Positions 16,832-26,877 of a DNA stretch of 64,000 bases are shown one piece after another. The stretch lies in assembly GCF_017312485.1 (NCBI RefSeq), contig NZ_BMBA01000001.1, forward strand, positions 1,842,369-1,906,368. Direction: 5' to 3'. The stretch's first letter is position 1, and each line of letters opens with the position of its first letter. The notes below the pieces were generated by a model. It saw only the letters and a list, made by a program, of their open reading frames with translations. It had not been told where the DNA came from and made no database searches. A program made the translations under genes and the position numbers. The stretch comes from Clostridium zeae (lineage in GTDB: Bacteria > Bacillota > Clostridia > Clostridiales > Clostridiaceae).

Positions 16832-17227
16832 TTAAATGCAATTTTGGTATGTGCTACCTTTATAGTTCTTTATTACATTTATAGCTTCTCTGCTATTATT
16901 AACTAAAATTGGATTTATGCCTGAGTTCTTAATAAACTTCTTTATCTGGTAGCTTCCTATTATAGATTTAGGCATTATTATTATATTAATTGTCCATTCT
17001 TCTTTAGATGTATTTCTTAAAAATTCACAATATGTATCACTCACTTCTGATTTTACAAGTTCTAAATCAGAAACATCCATTACTAATATCTTATTATGAG
17101 TATTCATTGTTTGTATAACATCTATGTACTCTTTTATCATATATGTTAATTCTTCATTTCCTATATAGCCTTTAATGATATTCCTTATAATCCCTTTTTT
17201 CTTATAATACTTAAAATAATAGTACAT
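16832..17227 (-). CDS. Hypothetical protein, possibly STAS-like fold
   Basis: 131 residues, not firmly recognised. The alternation of strands and helices, with KILVMDVSDLELVKSEV in the middle (a hydrophobic strand ending in Asp, then a helix) and a later IIIMP strand, is reminiscent of STAS/SpoIIAA-like or sugar-binding 'response' folds, but no diagnostic motif is present. No signal peptide or membrane segment. GGGGTGGG lies just before the ATG. A single-gene unit. The stretch 17228-17546 upstream shows nothing beyond AT-rich sequence. Confidence 0.55.
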   Translation of the reverse strand: MYYYFKYYKKKGIIRNIIKGYIGNEELTYMIKEYIDVIQTMNTHNKILVMDVSDLELVKSEVSDTYCEFLRNTSKEEWTINIIIMPKSIIGSYQIKKFIKNSGINPILVNNSREAINVIKNYKGSTYQNCI

Positions 17228-17546
17228 TTTCCCACCCCAAATTTAATACTTAAGAGCCTTTTTAAATTTTATTTATACTTAATACAAATTTATAAGATTA
17301 TAAAATTCATTGATCTATTATTTTCTTATTTAGATTTACTGTAATAATATATTAAATAATACCAATTACAAATTTTCACAGCAAACATAATTATACTATA
17401 TTTTCTATATGTTGTAAATTTTATTATTAACTATATTATCGTCGTAATAAAATTTTACTGAAGTATAAATTATAAAATCTAATAAAACAATTTAAGATTA
17501 TAGTCATACGTTTTGATGCAGAAATATAATAATTTCTTCAATATAG

Positions 17547-17638
17547 ATGTACTACTTCAATCTTAAATCTATTTTCTAAACTCTTTAGGTTCTGAGAGGA
17601 GAATTTGAAAATATAAATTTTATTATGAAGTGATACAT
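17547..17638 (+). repeat. 92-bp palindromic repeat (type 2)
   Basis: Ends ATGTACTACTTC / GAAGTGATACAT are near inverted repeats; an inner arm pair (AAATCTATTTTCTAAACTCT with GAGAATTTGAAAATA) extends the fold. Clearly homologous to 32923-33015 and, inverted, to 32754-32845. Confidence 0.8.
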
Positions 17639-17694
17639 CAATACATCATAACTAATGTAATAATATTTTTGAAAGTTATTAACTAAATACAAGA

Positions 17695-17731
17695 AAAATC
17701 CACGAATATCCAAAAGAATATTCGCGGATTA
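17695..17731 (-). terminator. Terminator of tRNA-Trp 1
   Basis: AATCCGCGAATATTC / GGATATTCGTGGATT hairpin followed by TTTTTC on the minus strand, 25 bp after the tRNA. Confidence 0.85.
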
Positions 17732-17756
17732 TCTTTGCAAGCTTCGTTTATCATAT

Positions 17757-17832
17757 TGGCAGGGGCAGTAGGGATCGAACCCACAACCTACGGTTTTGGA
17801 GACCGCCACTCTACCAGTTGAGCTATACCCCT
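17757..17832 (-). tRNA. trnW: tRNA-Trp (CCA anticodon), copy 1
   Basis: 76 nt with encoded 3' CCA. Acceptor AGGGGTA pairs with TGCCCCT; the D-arm has AGCTCAACTGGTAGAG; the anticodon loop CTCCAAA contains CCA; the T-loop is TTCGATC. It differs from the second copy (24481-24556) by a compensated pair in the T stem. Confidence 0.97.
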
Positions 17833-17937
17833 ATAATAACACTTACAAAAGATATAATATCATATTCAGGAGACATTCGCAATACTTTGCTGTGAATTTT
17901 CATAAATTACGAATATTTAAGTAGCTTCATATTAAAA

Positions 17938-17977
17938 GGTAGCATCTTTGGCTAAATTAACAGCTAAAGATGCTACC
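17938..17977 (-). terminator. Terminator of the opp operon
   Basis: GGTAGCATCTTT / AAAGATGCTACC 12-bp stem with TTTTAAT downstream on the minus strand, about 45 bp after the oppA stop. Confidence 0.85.
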
Positions 17978-18019
17978 ACTTTATATATTATCTCATACTA
18001 TAAGCAAGTGATAATAATC

Positions 18020-19678
18020 TTATTTAGAAGCAGCTTCTACTACAGTGTTTCTGAAGTACACAAATCCTAATGGAGATTTTTGTAAATCAGTTATATTGCT
18101 CTTAAGTGCAAGAACGTTAGTGTAGTAGTATATTGGTATTATTGGCATATCATTCATTAATATATCTTCTACTTTATGAAGGTCATCTGTTCTCTTTGCA
18201 GCATCAGTACCCTTCTTAGCAGAATCAACTAACTTGTCATATTCTGCATTAGTGTAACCAGGGTTATTATTTCCACCGTTAGTATAGAACATATCTAAGA
18301 ATGTCATTGGATCATTGTAGTCAGCAATCCATGATGTTCTACATACCATGAAGTTATGCTTTGTTAAGTCATCTAATTGAACTTTTCTTTCTTCGTTAAC
18401 TAGTGTAACGTCGATTCCTAAGTTCTTCTTCCACATTTCTTGTATAGCTTGAGCGATGTTTTGATGTCCTTGTCCTGTGTTGTACTTAATTTCAAGTTTA
18501 GGGAAGTTCTTTCCATCTGGGTATCCAGCATCAGCAAGTAACTTCTTAGCACCTTCAACATCAGCAGTAGTCTTTAGGTAATCCTTGTTCTTAAATTCCT
18601 TACCAGAACTATCAACTATTCCCTTTGGAACATATGATGTAGCAGGTTGTTCTCCACCCTTTGTAACATTTTCAACTATTGCAGTTCTATCAATTGCCAA
18701 GCTAAGTGCTTTTCTTACACTAACATTGTTTAAAGCTTTAGCAACATCAGCAGAAACGTTCTTGCTTGAAACATTTATTGCATAGTAGTATGTTCCAAGG
18801 TATGGATAAACTTTAGCTTTACCATCTTTGATTAAGCTTTGCTTTTGTTCTGCTGGTAATAAATCTGTAGCATCTATTTCACCAGATTCGAAAGCATTTA
18901 ATGCAGATGTTTCATTATCTAATAATGTGTATTGGATTTTATCAAGCTTAACGTTTGATTTATCCCAATAGTTATCGTTCTTAACGAATGTCATATGATC
19001 TTTTTGAGCATATTCAGACATTTTGTATGGTCCGTTAGATACAAATGTCTTTGCATCAGTAGCCCATCCTTCTTTATTAGCTTCAACGATATCTTTTCTT
19101 ACTGGGAAGTAAGTTGGGAATGCTGTTAAAGCTAAGAAGTAAGCTGTTGGAGCTTCAAGTGTAACTTCTAGTGTATAATCGTCAACTACTTTTATTCCTA
19201 CATCTGTAACTTTAGCTTTTCCACCATTATATGCTTCACCATTTTTGATGTAATATAATTGGTAAGCATAATCTGATGCAGTTTCTGGAGCTAAAGCTCT
19301 AGTCCAAGCATAATAGAAATCATTAGCAGTAACACCTTTTCCATCTGACCATTTTGCATCTTTTCTTAAATGGAAAGTATACTTAGTTCCGTCGCTTGAA
19401 ACATCATATTTTTCAGCAACTCCTGGATTAACTTTATTGTTAGCATCAACGTTTTCTAAACCTTCAAACGCATTAACATCAACAATACCGCCTTCAACAG
19501 AGTTGTTTAGACCTGGATCTATTGTTTTTGGTTGAGCCCCAAGGTTATACTTTACAACCTGATCAACCTTTGCTGTAGAAGATGCATCATCTTTTTTGCC
19601 ACAGCCTACAAAAGTTGTTCCTACTACTAAAGTAGCAAGAATTAATGAAAGAACTTTCATTTTGTTTCTTTTTAACAT
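18020..19678 (-). CDS. oppA: Oligopeptide ABC transporter substrate-binding lipoprotein OppA
   Basis: 552 residues, SBP family 5. Signal peptide with lipobox VVGTTFVGC; mature part with the family pattern PKTIDPGLNNSVEGG, YTFHLRKDAKWSDGKGVTA (family 5 signature region) and FVSNGPYKM. It binds extracellular peptides and delivers them to OppBC. It is the last gene of oppB-oppC-oppD-oppF-oppA, 65 bp after oppF, a position that may allow separate high-level expression. AAGGGGG precedes the start. Confidence 0.95.
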   Translation of the reverse strand: MLKRNKMKVLSLILATLVVGTTFVGCGKKDDASSTAKVDQVVKYNLGAQPKTIDPGLNNSVEGGIVDVNAFEGLENVDANNKVNPGVAEKYDVSSDGTKYTFHLRKDAKWSDGKGVTANDFYYAWTRALAPETASDYAYQLYYIKNGEAYNGGKAKVTDVGIKVVDDYTLEVTLEAPTAYFLALTAFPTYFPVRKDIVEANKEGWATDAKTFVSNGPYKMSEYAQKDHMTFVKNDNYWDKSNVKLDKIQYTLLDNETSALNAFESGEIDATDLLPAEQKQSLIKDGKAKVYPYLGTYYYAINVSSKNVSADVAKALNNVSVRKALSLAIDRTAIVENVTKGGEQPATSYVPKGIVDSSGKEFKNKDYLKTTADVEGAKKLLADAGYPDGKNFPKLEIKYNTGQGHQNIAQAIQEMWKKNLGIDVTLVNEERKVQLDDLTKHNFMVCRTSWIADYNDPMTFLDMFYTNGGNNNPGYTNAEYDKLVDSAKKGTDAAKRTDDLHKVEDILMNDMPIIPIYYYTNVLALKSNITDLQKSPLGFVYFRNTVVEAASK

Positions 19679-19743
19679 TATTGTACCCCCTTATAATGGA
19701 AAATTGTATAATTTATTTAAACAAATTTATACCTAAAATAAAA

Positions 19744-20718
19744 TTAATATAAATGACAGGCAACTGAATGGTCTTTACCTACTTCTTTTAATAAAGGTGT
19801 CACCTGTGAACAAATAGGCTTAGCATATTTACATCTATCTTTGAATCTACATCCAACTGGTGGATCTATTGGTGAAGGAGTTTCTCCTTGCAATACGATT
19901 CTTCTATTTTTGCTTGCCATATCTGGATCTGGTATAGGTATCGCTGATAATAAAGCTTGAGTATATGGATGTAATGGCTTGCTATACAACTCATTACTCT
20001 CTCCAATTTCAACTAGATGACCTAAATACATTACCCCAATTCTGTTAGAAATATGCTTAACCATAGATAAATCATGAGCAATAAATAAATATGTTAATCC
20101 TAAATCATGCTGTAGATCTTCAAGCATATTTACAACCTGTGCCTGTATTGAAACGTCTAGAGCTGATATAGGTTCATCACAAACTATGAACTCTGGGTCA
20201 ACTGCTAAAGCTCTAGCTATACCAATTCTTTGTCTTTGTCCACCTGAGAATTCATGTGGATATCTTGATCCATGATCCCCATTAAGGCCAACTTTCTTTA
20301 AAAGATAAGTTATCTTATCATTTTTTTCACCTTTGCCAAGTAATCTTTGAGCATCAATAGCTTCACCTATTATATCTCCTACAGTCATTCTTGGATCAAG
20401 TGATGCATATGGATCTTGGAATATCATCTGCATCTTCTTTCTTAGAGGACGCATTTGACCTGGACTTAGCTTAGCTATGTCCTTACCATCATAAATTATT
20501 TGACCTTCAGTTGGTTCATATAGTTTTATGATTGTTCTACCAGTTGTAGTCTTACCACAACCAGATTCTCCTACAAATCCTAGTGTTTCACCTTTTTTTA
20601 TGCTAAAAGATACATCATCTACTGCTTTAACATTAGACACTTGTGTACCTAGTATGCCCTTTTTTATCGGGAAATATTTCTTTAAATTCTTAACTTCTAA
20701 TAAAATTTTATCTTCCAT
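19744..20718 (-). CDS. oppF: Oligopeptide ABC transporter ATPase OppF
   Basis: 324 residues. Walker [11 protein letters not shown]-loop [10 protein letters not shown], signature [14 protein letters not shown], Walker B FIVCDEP, then the C-terminal oligopeptide-transporter extension with the Cys-rich cluster [15 protein letters not shown] that in this family can hold an Fe-S centre. It pairs with OppD to drive import. GGGAGGT precedes the start; 9 bp separate it from oppD. Confidence 0.95.
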   Translation of the reverse strand: MEDKILLEVKNLKKYFPIKKGILGTQVSNVKAVDDVSFSIKKGETLGFVGESGCGKTTTGRTIIKLYEPTEGQIIYDGKDIAKLSPGQMRPLRKKMQMIFQDPYASLDPRMTVGDIIGEAIDAQRLLGKGEKNDKITYLLKKVGLNGDHGSRYPHEFSGGQRQRIGIARALAVDPEFIVCDEPISALDVSIQAQVVNMLEDLQHDLGLTYLFIAHDLSMVKHISNRIGVMYLGHLVEIGESNELYSKPLHPYTQALLSAIPIPDPDMASKNRRIVLQGETPSPIDPPVGCRFKDRCKYAKPICSQVTPLLKEVGKDHSVACHLY

Positions 20719-20727
20719 TTTGTCTAA

Positions 20728-21768
20728 TTACCTCCCTGTGCCTTTTGGAGACTCTTCTACTGCTTCATCAGGTAACCTTCTTTCAACCTTTGGTGCCATC
20801 GGATGGTTTAACCAACAAGCTGAATAATGATTCTCTGATATATTAAATTTCTCAGGCATAGCTTCCATACAAACTTTCATTGCATGCTCACATCTTGGAG
20901 CAAAAGGACAACCCTTAGGAGGATTTAGTAAATCTGGTGGTGTACCTTCTATAGGTTTTAATCTTTCTTTAGTATTTAACTTTGGATTAGGAACGCTATT
21001 TAAAAGGCCCCATGTATATGGATGTCTTGATTTGTAGAAAATGTCATGTGTAGTTCCGCTTTCTACTACTACTCCACCATACATTACATTTATTCTGTTA
21101 CAAATATCAGCAACAACTCCCAAATCGTGAGTTATTATTATAATTGATGTATTTAGCTTATCCTTTAATTCTTTAAGTAATTCAAGTATTTGAGCTTGAA
21201 TTGTAACATCTAAAGCTGTAGTTGGTTCGTCAGCTATTATAAGTTTAGGATTACATATAAGAGACATAGCTATCATAACTCTTTGTCTCATACCACCTGA
21301 AAATTCATGTGGGTATTGCTTAAGTCTTTTCTCTGGACTTGGAATACCTACTAAACTTAACATTTCAACTGCTTTTTTTCTAGCTTCTTCACCAGTAATC
21401 TTTAAATGTTTCTTCAATGGTTCCATAAGCTGATCGCCTACAGTTAATACTGGGTTTAATGAAGTCATAGGATCTTGGAAGATCATACTCATTTCATTTC
21501 CTCTGATTTTTTCCATTTGTTTATCTGTAAAGTTACTTATTTCTTCTCCATTAAAAACTACTTTTCCACCTTTTACTTTTCCGCTTTCGGCAAGTAGTCT
21601 CATAATGCTCATCATAGTGATACTTTTACCACTACCAGATTCACCAACGATTCCAAGTACTTCTCCTTTGTTTAAATGAAAAGATACCCCTCTAACCGCC
21701 TTAACTTCTCCGACATGTGTGTAGAAAGAAGTCTGTAAATTATCTATTTCAAGTATTCTTTCATGCAT
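20728..21768 (-). CDS. oppD: Oligopeptide ABC transporter ATPase OppD
   Basis: 346 residues. Walker [18 protein letters not shown], signature [14 protein letters not shown], Walker [13 protein letters not shown] and the C-terminal oligopeptide domain with [16 protein letters not shown] cytoplasmic ATPase partner of OppF. AGGAGG precedes the start; 13 bp from oppC. Confidence 0.95.
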   Translation of the reverse strand: MHERILEIDNLQTSFYTHVGEVKAVRGVSFHLNKGEVLGIVGESGSGKSITMMSIMRLLAESGKVKGGKVVFNGEEISNFTDKQMEKIRGNEMSMIFQDPMTSLNPVLTVGDQLMEPLKKHLKITGEEARKKAVEMLSLVGIPSPEKRLKQYPHEFSGGMRQRVMIAMSLICNPKLIIADEPTTALDVTIQAQILELLKELKDKLNTSIIIITHDLGVVADICNRINVMYGGVVVESGTTHDIFYKSRHPYTWGLLNSVPNPKLNTKERLKPIEGTPPDLLNPPKGCPFAPRCEHAMKVCMEAMPEKFNISENHYSACWLNHPMAPKVERRLPDEAVEESPKGTGR

Positions 21769-21781
21769 TTATGTTTTCCTC

Positions 21782-22699
21782 CTACTTTCTCATCTTAGGG
21801 TCTAAGGCATCTCTTAAACCATCGCCAAGCATATTAAACGCAAAAACTGTTATACAAATTGCTAAAGAAGGAATTAATAATTGTGATGGATGAGTTCTCA
21901 TCATTTCAACTGCCTCTGAAGCTAGAGTACCCCATGATGCTTTAGGTGCAGATATACCTACCCCTACAAAGCTAAGGAATGATTCAGTAAAAATAGCTTC
22001 TGGAATTGCTAAAGTCAATGTTACTATTATCGAACCCATACTATTTGGTATAAGATGTCTAAATATTATTGCAAACGGCTTAACTCCAAGTGTTTTAGCT
22101 GCAAGTACAAATTCTTGTTCTTTTAAAGTTAAGATTTGTCCTCTAACTATTCTTGCCATTGTTGTCCACATTGAGATAGTCATGGCAATAATTATACCCT
22201 TTATATCTCTTGAACCTAAAGCAACACTTATAAGTATTACATATATAAGCATAGGTATTGAGTTTAGTATGTCTACTATTCTCATCATTATCATATCTAC
22301 CCAGCCACCAAAGTATCCTGATACACCACCGTATATTATTCCTATTAACACGTTTAGAGCACTTGCTACAAAAGCAACTGTAAGAGAAATTCTAGCTCCA
22401 TATGCTACTCTAGTGAAAATATCTCTTCCGAACTTATCAGTTCCGAAAATGTGAGCTGCACTTGGTCCTTTATTAGCTATGCTAAAATCCTGTGTAGAAT
22501 AATCATAGTGTGAAAACATCGGAATAAAAATAGCTGCCAAAGTCATAAGTATAATAACACCTAGTCCTAATAAGGCTAACTTATTTTGCTTAAGTCTTCT
22601 CCAAGCATCTTGCAAATATGTCATAGAAGGTCTTGCGACACCTTCTTTATCTTTCTCATTATCTGGAACTAATTCAAATAGATCCTTTGTAAATTCCAT
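21782..22699 (-). CDS. oppC: Oligopeptide ABC transporter permease OppC
   Basis: 305 residues: an N-terminal cytoplasmic tail, one isolated membrane segment (LALLGLGVIILMTLAAIFI) and a five-helix BPD_transp_1 core with the EAA loop (ILAAKTLGVKPFAIIFRHLI region) that docks the ATPases. Contains GTDKFGRDIFTRV, typical of DppC/OppC. GGAGG precedes the start. Confidence 0.95.
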   Translation of the reverse strand: MEFTKDLFELVPDNEKDKEGVARPSMTYLQDAWRRLKQNKLALLGLGVIILMTLAAIFIPMFSHYDYSTQDFSIANKGPSAAHIFGTDKFGRDIFTRVAYGARISLTVAFVASALNVLIGIIYGGVSGYFGGWVDMIMMRIVDILNSIPMLIYVILISVALGSRDIKGIIIAMTISMWTTMARIVRGQILTLKEQEFVLAAKTLGVKPFAIIFRHLIPNSMGSIIVTLTLAIPEAIFTESFLSFVGVGISAPKASWGTLASEAVEMMRTHPSQLLIPSLAICITVFAFNMLGDGLRDALDPKMRK

Positions 22700-22714
22700 T
22701 ATTCCACGCCTCCA

Positions 22715-23638
22715 CTAATCTTGTATTTTAATTCTAGGATCTACAAATCCATATAAAATATCAACAACTAAATTACATACTACTAGGAATGCACAATAGA
22801 AAATTGTTAATCCCATTATTTCAGTGTAATCTCTATTACTAATACTTGTAACAAATTCTCTTCCTAGTCCAGGAATACCGAAAATAGATTCAACTACAAA
22901 GCTTCCTGTAAGTACTGACGCTAAAAGTGGTCCTACATAAGTAATTATTGGAATAAGCGAATTTCTAAGCGCATGTTTAACTATTACAACTCTTTGTGGT
23001 AATCCCTTTGCTTTTGCAACTCTTATAAAATCTTGTCTTAGAACTTCAACTAAGCTTGATCTTGATAATCTAGATACGAAAGCCATTGAGTAACCACCTA
23101 ATGCTATAGTAGGTAAAACATATGAAGACGCTGTCTTCAAGCCTATTGCTGGAAATAATTTTAATTGTATTGCAAAAACATAAGTTAACAAAGTAGCCAT
23201 TACAAAGCTTGGCACTGTTACACCTATAGTTGATACAACCATTGCAGCTCTATCCTGCCACTTGTTTTCCTTTAATGCTGAAAGTATACCTAGTAGTACT
23301 CCGAATATTAATGAAAATATAACTGAGGCTAATCCTAATCTTGCTGAAACCGGGAAAAACTTCTTGATGATATCATTAACAGTTGTTCCTTCATACATCA
23401 TGGAAGGTCCTAAATCACCTTTTGTTACAATACTACTAACATATGTAGTGTATTGTTGAGACATAGGTTTATCTAACCCAAACTTCTTATTTAAGTTCTC
23501 AAGTATAGATGGTGGTAATTTTTTTTCTCCAGTAAATGGTCCCCCTGGTATTGCTCTGATTAAAAAGAAAGTTGCTGTTATTACTATAAATATAGTAAGT
23601 AAACTTATCACAATTCTCTTTAATGTGTATTTAAACAT
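22715..23638 (-). CDS. oppB: Oligopeptide ABC transporter permease OppB
   Basis: 307 residues, six predicted membrane segments, N-terminal GGPFTGEKKLPP after the first helix, and the EAA loop around VEVLRQDFIRVAKAKGLPQR. It is the first gene of the operon, preceded by AAAGGGGG. Confidence 0.95.
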   Translation of the reverse strand: MFKYTLKRIVISLLTIFIVITATFFLIRAIPGGPFTGEKKLPPSILENLNKKFGLDKPMSQQYTTYVSSIVTKGDLGPSMMYEGTTVNDIIKKFFPVSARLGLASVIFSLIFGVLLGILSALKENKWQDRAAMVVSTIGVTVPSFVMATLLTYVFAIQLKLFPAIGLKTASSYVLPTIALGGYSMAFVSRLSRSSLVEVLRQDFIRVAKAKGLPQRVVIVKHALRNSLIPIITYVGPLLASVLTGSFVVESIFGIPGLGREFVTSISNRDYTEIMGLTIFYCAFLVVCNLVVDILYGFVDPRIKIQD

Positions 23639-24445
23639 TTTTTAAGTCCCCCTTTAAATATGTTTACAAATGCTAATTTCTAACTAAATCTCTATTATGT
23701 GCTAAAATTCTACTCTTTCAATACAAATAATTAACTATTATTTTGTATCACTTGTCCCCCCGACTAACATCTCCTCGTTCCTTGTTATTTTTCTTAAGTT
23801 TATATAAAAAATTATAGTTACAAATTATCATTTTGTAAATAGTTTTTTGAATTTATTATTAAATGTTAATTTTGGCATGTATTTTTTTATTCTTTTACTA
23901 TAAGCTATCTAATTTTACAGTAAGTAAACATTTTCAAAGGCAATTTTTTTCCAATTTTATAATTTATATCAGCTACCAAGTAATTAAATTTGCTAGATTT
24001 ACACCAAATTTATTAAACTGATAATTAATTAGTATATAAATTTAAAATTAACAATTTTTATTTTTATGATATATTTATTAATTCCATCGCGAGAACTTTA
24101 TCCATATAATGGATTAAAATTAGTACAAACATCAAAGAATTTGTTTATCGCTAAAAAATTTATAACATAAATTTATTTAAATTAAAATAATTGCTTAAAC
24201 ATTTCAATTATATGTATTTATCTTTTTCACTTTATTTATTTGTAATTTATAAGTTTTTCATAATTTATCTTTACTCAAAACAAAAAAAAGATAAATTGCC
24301 AAATTGATAAAAGCAACTTCAATCTGGTAATTCATCTGTATATTAGGGTGTATTCACACTTATCCACATAATTTTCTATTTAAATAACAGCTATCTTTTG
24401 AGTTAAATTATATCTTAAATAATTAAAATCTTTTATAAATACATA
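23639..24445. other. Long AT-rich intergenic region upstream of oppB
   Basis: No gene. It must contain the opp promoter. One structure stands out: the inverted repeat ATACAAATAAT / ATTATTTTGTAT (about 23721-23753), roughly 85-115 bp upstream of oppB, which could be a regulator site or leader hairpin. No T-box, known riboswitch or clear CodY box is visible. Confidence 0.4.
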
Positions 24446-24480
24446 AAAAGACTAGTAGAAAACTAATTCTACTAGTCTTT
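24446..24480 (-). terminator. Terminator of tRNA-Trp 2
   Basis: AAAAGACTAGTAGAA / TTCTACTAGTCTTTT 15-bp stem immediately after the tRNA 3' CCA on the minus strand, with a T tract. Confidence 0.9.
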
Positions 24481-24556
24481 TGGCAGGGGCAATAGGGATC
24501 GAACCCATAACCTACGGTTTTGGAGACCGCCACTCTACCAGTTGAGCTATACCCCT
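24481..24556 (-). tRNA. trnW: tRNA-Trp (CCA anticodon), copy 2
   Basis: Same 76-nt tRNA as at 17757-17832 with encoded CCA. The first T-stem pair is A-T instead of G-C, a compensated double change, so both genes should be functional. It is the only RNA between the opp operon and the CBS-ACT gene. Confidence 0.97.
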
Positions 24557-24730
24557 TCGAACAAATATGATTATATAACATTCTTTAAGATAACGCAACA
24601 TTTTTTTGTACTTATTTTTATAGATTAACTACTTTATTATTAAATTTATATTTGGTGATGTTAAAACACCATATTTATATTAAGTAATATTATTACAATA
24701 AATATATTTTTAATAATATTCATAAATATT

Positions 24731-24777
24731 TAAAAGGTATCTTATAATAATTCATTTATATTATACGATACCTTTTA
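24731..24777 (-). terminator. Hairpin downstream of the CBS-ACT gene
   Basis: AAAAGGTATCGTATAATA ... TATTATAAGATACCTTTT long stem with T-rich flank on the minus strand. It is 110 bp beyond the stop; the rest of 24557-24890 shows nothing recognisable. Confidence 0.7.
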
Positions 24778-24890
24778 AGAATCAGTTATCTTTAATTTTT
24801 TGATTTATACTATTAATTTATTTAAGATTCTATACTGTACTCTCAAGAGCCGTAAATTTAGATTTAATATCAGAAGAAGTAAATCATTTA

Positions 24891-25511
24891 CTAAACTACT
24901 TTAAACCCAGCAGCCTTAACTTTATCTTTAATTATATCTAAATTCTTAGTCTTCATTCTTACAACTATCTCTCTTACATCTGTAACACTTTTTGGATCTA
25001 TTACAACAAAACTGACTATATCAGCTTGATTTTCTGTAAGTATCTTTGATAACCTTGATATTTGTCCTGGTACGTCATAAGCAGTTACTGCCATTCTCTC
25101 ACCTTTGTTAAGTCCAAATACGTTAGTATATTGTTCAAACACCGCATGATGAGTTAAAATCCCTACAAATTTATCAAACTCATCAACTACTGCAACAAAG
25201 GAAACATGAGTTTCTTCTAGTAAGCCTACTGCTTTTTCAACTTCTTCATAAAGATTTATCTTAGGTATGCTTTTTCTTAATAGGTGAGATACTGAAAAAT
25301 CCTCCAATAAACTCTTCTTATCAGCACCTTTCTCAAAATAAAACTTATAAATAATATCTTGTGCTATTGAACCCTTAAAGTATTCTCCATCAACAACAGG
25401 AATTGATAAAAACTTGTTTTGGTCCATTATCTCTAAGGCTCTTCCTATTGTTGTATCAGATGTGACTGTTATTAAATCTTTTTTTGGCAATATTATAGTT
25501 TTTACTAGCAT
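24891..25511 (-). CDS. CBS-pair plus ACT-like domain protein
   Basis: 206 residues. Two CBS motifs occupy about residues 1-125 (TIGRALEIMDQNKFLSIPVV and VSFVAVVDEFDKFVGILTHH); the remainder (GERMAVTAYDVPGQISRLSK onward) has the beta-alpha-beta pattern of an ACT domain with the conserved loop DVPGQ. Proteins of this design bind nucleotide and/or amino-acid ligands; the target is unknown. AGGGGGAGAG precedes the ATG. A separate CBS-only protein is encoded at 3312-3725. Confidence 0.85.
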   Translation of the reverse strand: MLVKTIILPKKDLITVTSDTTIGRALEIMDQNKFLSIPVVDGEYFKGSIAQDIIYKFYFEKGADKKSLLEDFSVSHLLRKSIPKINLYEEVEKAVGLLEETHVSFVAVVDEFDKFVGILTHHAVFEQYTNVFGLNKGERMAVTAYDVPGQISRLSKILTENQADIVSFVVIDPKSVTDVREIVVRMKTKNLDIIKDKVKAAGFKVV

Positions 25512-25784
25512 AGTCTCTCCCCCTCGATTTCCTTATATATATATTATAAGCCATTTATTATGGTAATTATATATTATTTTTTAAAATTATCCAATAATTA
25601 AAAAAATTCTTTCATTTTATTATATAATGCCATGTTTTATATATAATACGTAAAATTTAGCATTATTTATTGAAAAAGCACTAGTCAAATTCACTAATAA
25701 CTTTATATGCTTTACTATTATTCTTCTCAAATTATAAAAAATTCATAACTGTCATATAAATAATACTTGTTCAATAACAGCCAA

Positions 25785-25827
25785 TAAAAAAAGCTATAAG
25801 TATATAAAAATACTTATAACTTTTTAT
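25785..25827 (-). terminator. Terminator overlapping the TroA-like stop codon
   Basis: AGTTATAAGTAT / ATACTTATAGCT stem and T run on the minus strand; the TAA stop at 25814 is inside the stem. The upstream stretch 25512-25784 shows nothing else. Confidence 0.8.
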
Positions 25828-26737
25828 TTAATCCCTTAAATTTCAAACTTATATTTTCTAAATAATATCTATATTGATCATCATATTCAGGTATTTTAAT
25901 CTGCATTTGATAATAGGAGGTTCCGTTTATCTTACTACTAAACTCATTAAATTTTGCTTGATCGCTATATAATATTAAAGTTTTACTTGCTGATTCACCA
26001 AGCATCTTTTTATAATCCTCAATTTTAGTTAAATCAGTGAGTTTTATAACATCGATACCTAAATACTTTGTAAGATAATCTAAGTCTTCATCTGTTGTAT
26101 ATATAGTATATCCACTTAGAACATTTACGGTATCCTTAACATCTTTACTCTCTTTATCTAGTTCTGATATCATCTCATCATAATTATCTTCATAAAAATC
26201 CCTGTTTTTCGGGTCTTTATCTTGAATTGAACTTTTTATGTTATAAAGCATAATTTTATATTCGTCAGGACTTAACCAATAATAAGGATTTATTTTTATA
26301 TCGTACCCAGCTATGGTTTGAGACTTTATATAATTCAACGTCTTAGTTCCTCTAGAAAGATTAACTATACCTACTTTTCCTTTTTTTAGCCCATTTATAA
26401 AATCATTTATCCAAGGCTCAGAACTAGATCCCATATATAAAAGTAGATCATATTTTGAAACATTATCCAAAGAATCATTTGTAAACTTAAAGTTCATACT
26501 ATCAAAATTATTGTTAAACATATATGTTACATTATGTTTATCTTTTACAAGTTGTTTAGTTGCAGAATAAATAAATTTATTTGTAGTTATTATATTTAAA
26601 TATGTATCTCTTTGTTCTACATCATCATTTATTGTATTAACTACCTTTGGCCTATAATACGTACTTATAAATATGAAAAAAATTATATTGATACCTATCA
26701 ATACAAAAGTGAACTTTTTCATATCAAATCTTTTCAT
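25814..26737 (-). CDS. TroA/ZnuA-fold protein lacking metal ligands, membrane-anchored
   Basis: 307 residues. An N-terminal hydrophobic segment (about 10-27) has no lipobox Cys, so it is probably a membrane anchor. The rest aligns by pattern with ZnuA-type proteins: the long central helix region DFYEDNYDEMISELDKE is family-like. However, the metal-binding positions are changed: NPYYWLSPDEY replaces DPHxWL, and YTIYTTDEDLDYLTKYLG replaces THxAFxYLxxxYG. The first His motif is also absent. Compare the intact protein at 10754-11650. It probably no longer binds zinc; its function is unknown. GCGAGGTGG precedes the start. A single gene. Confidence 0.7.
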   Translation of the reverse strand: MKRFDMKKFTFVLIGINIIFFIFISTYYRPKVVNTINDDVEQRDTYLNIITTNKFIYSATKQLVKDKHNVTYMFNNNFDSMNFKFTNDSLDNVSKYDLLLYMGSSSEPWINDFINGLKKGKVGIVNLSRGTKTLNYIKSQTIAGYDIKINPYYWLSPDEYKIMLYNIKSSIQDKDPKNRDFYEDNYDEMISELDKESKDVKDTVNVLSGYTIYTTDEDLDYLTKYLGIDVIKLTDLTKIEDYKKMLGESASKTLILYSDQAKFNEFSSKINGTSYYQMQIKIPEYDDQYRYYLENISLKFKGLNKKL

Positions 26738-26877
26738 TACGCCACCTCGCTTTTATCTATTCTTTATTTTATATCTAATTTAATATAAATTCAAATATTA
26801 ATGTTACTTTCTTAATGACATTATTGTCAAATTATGATAAAATAATATTCGACATTTTTCTTAACGAGGTAAGCATT

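Noticed and set aside
23639..24445. T-box or other leader RNA upstream of oppB, suggested by nearby tRNA-Trp
   Set aside because: No T-box sequence, AG-bulge or antiterminator found; only an AT-rich inverted repeat.
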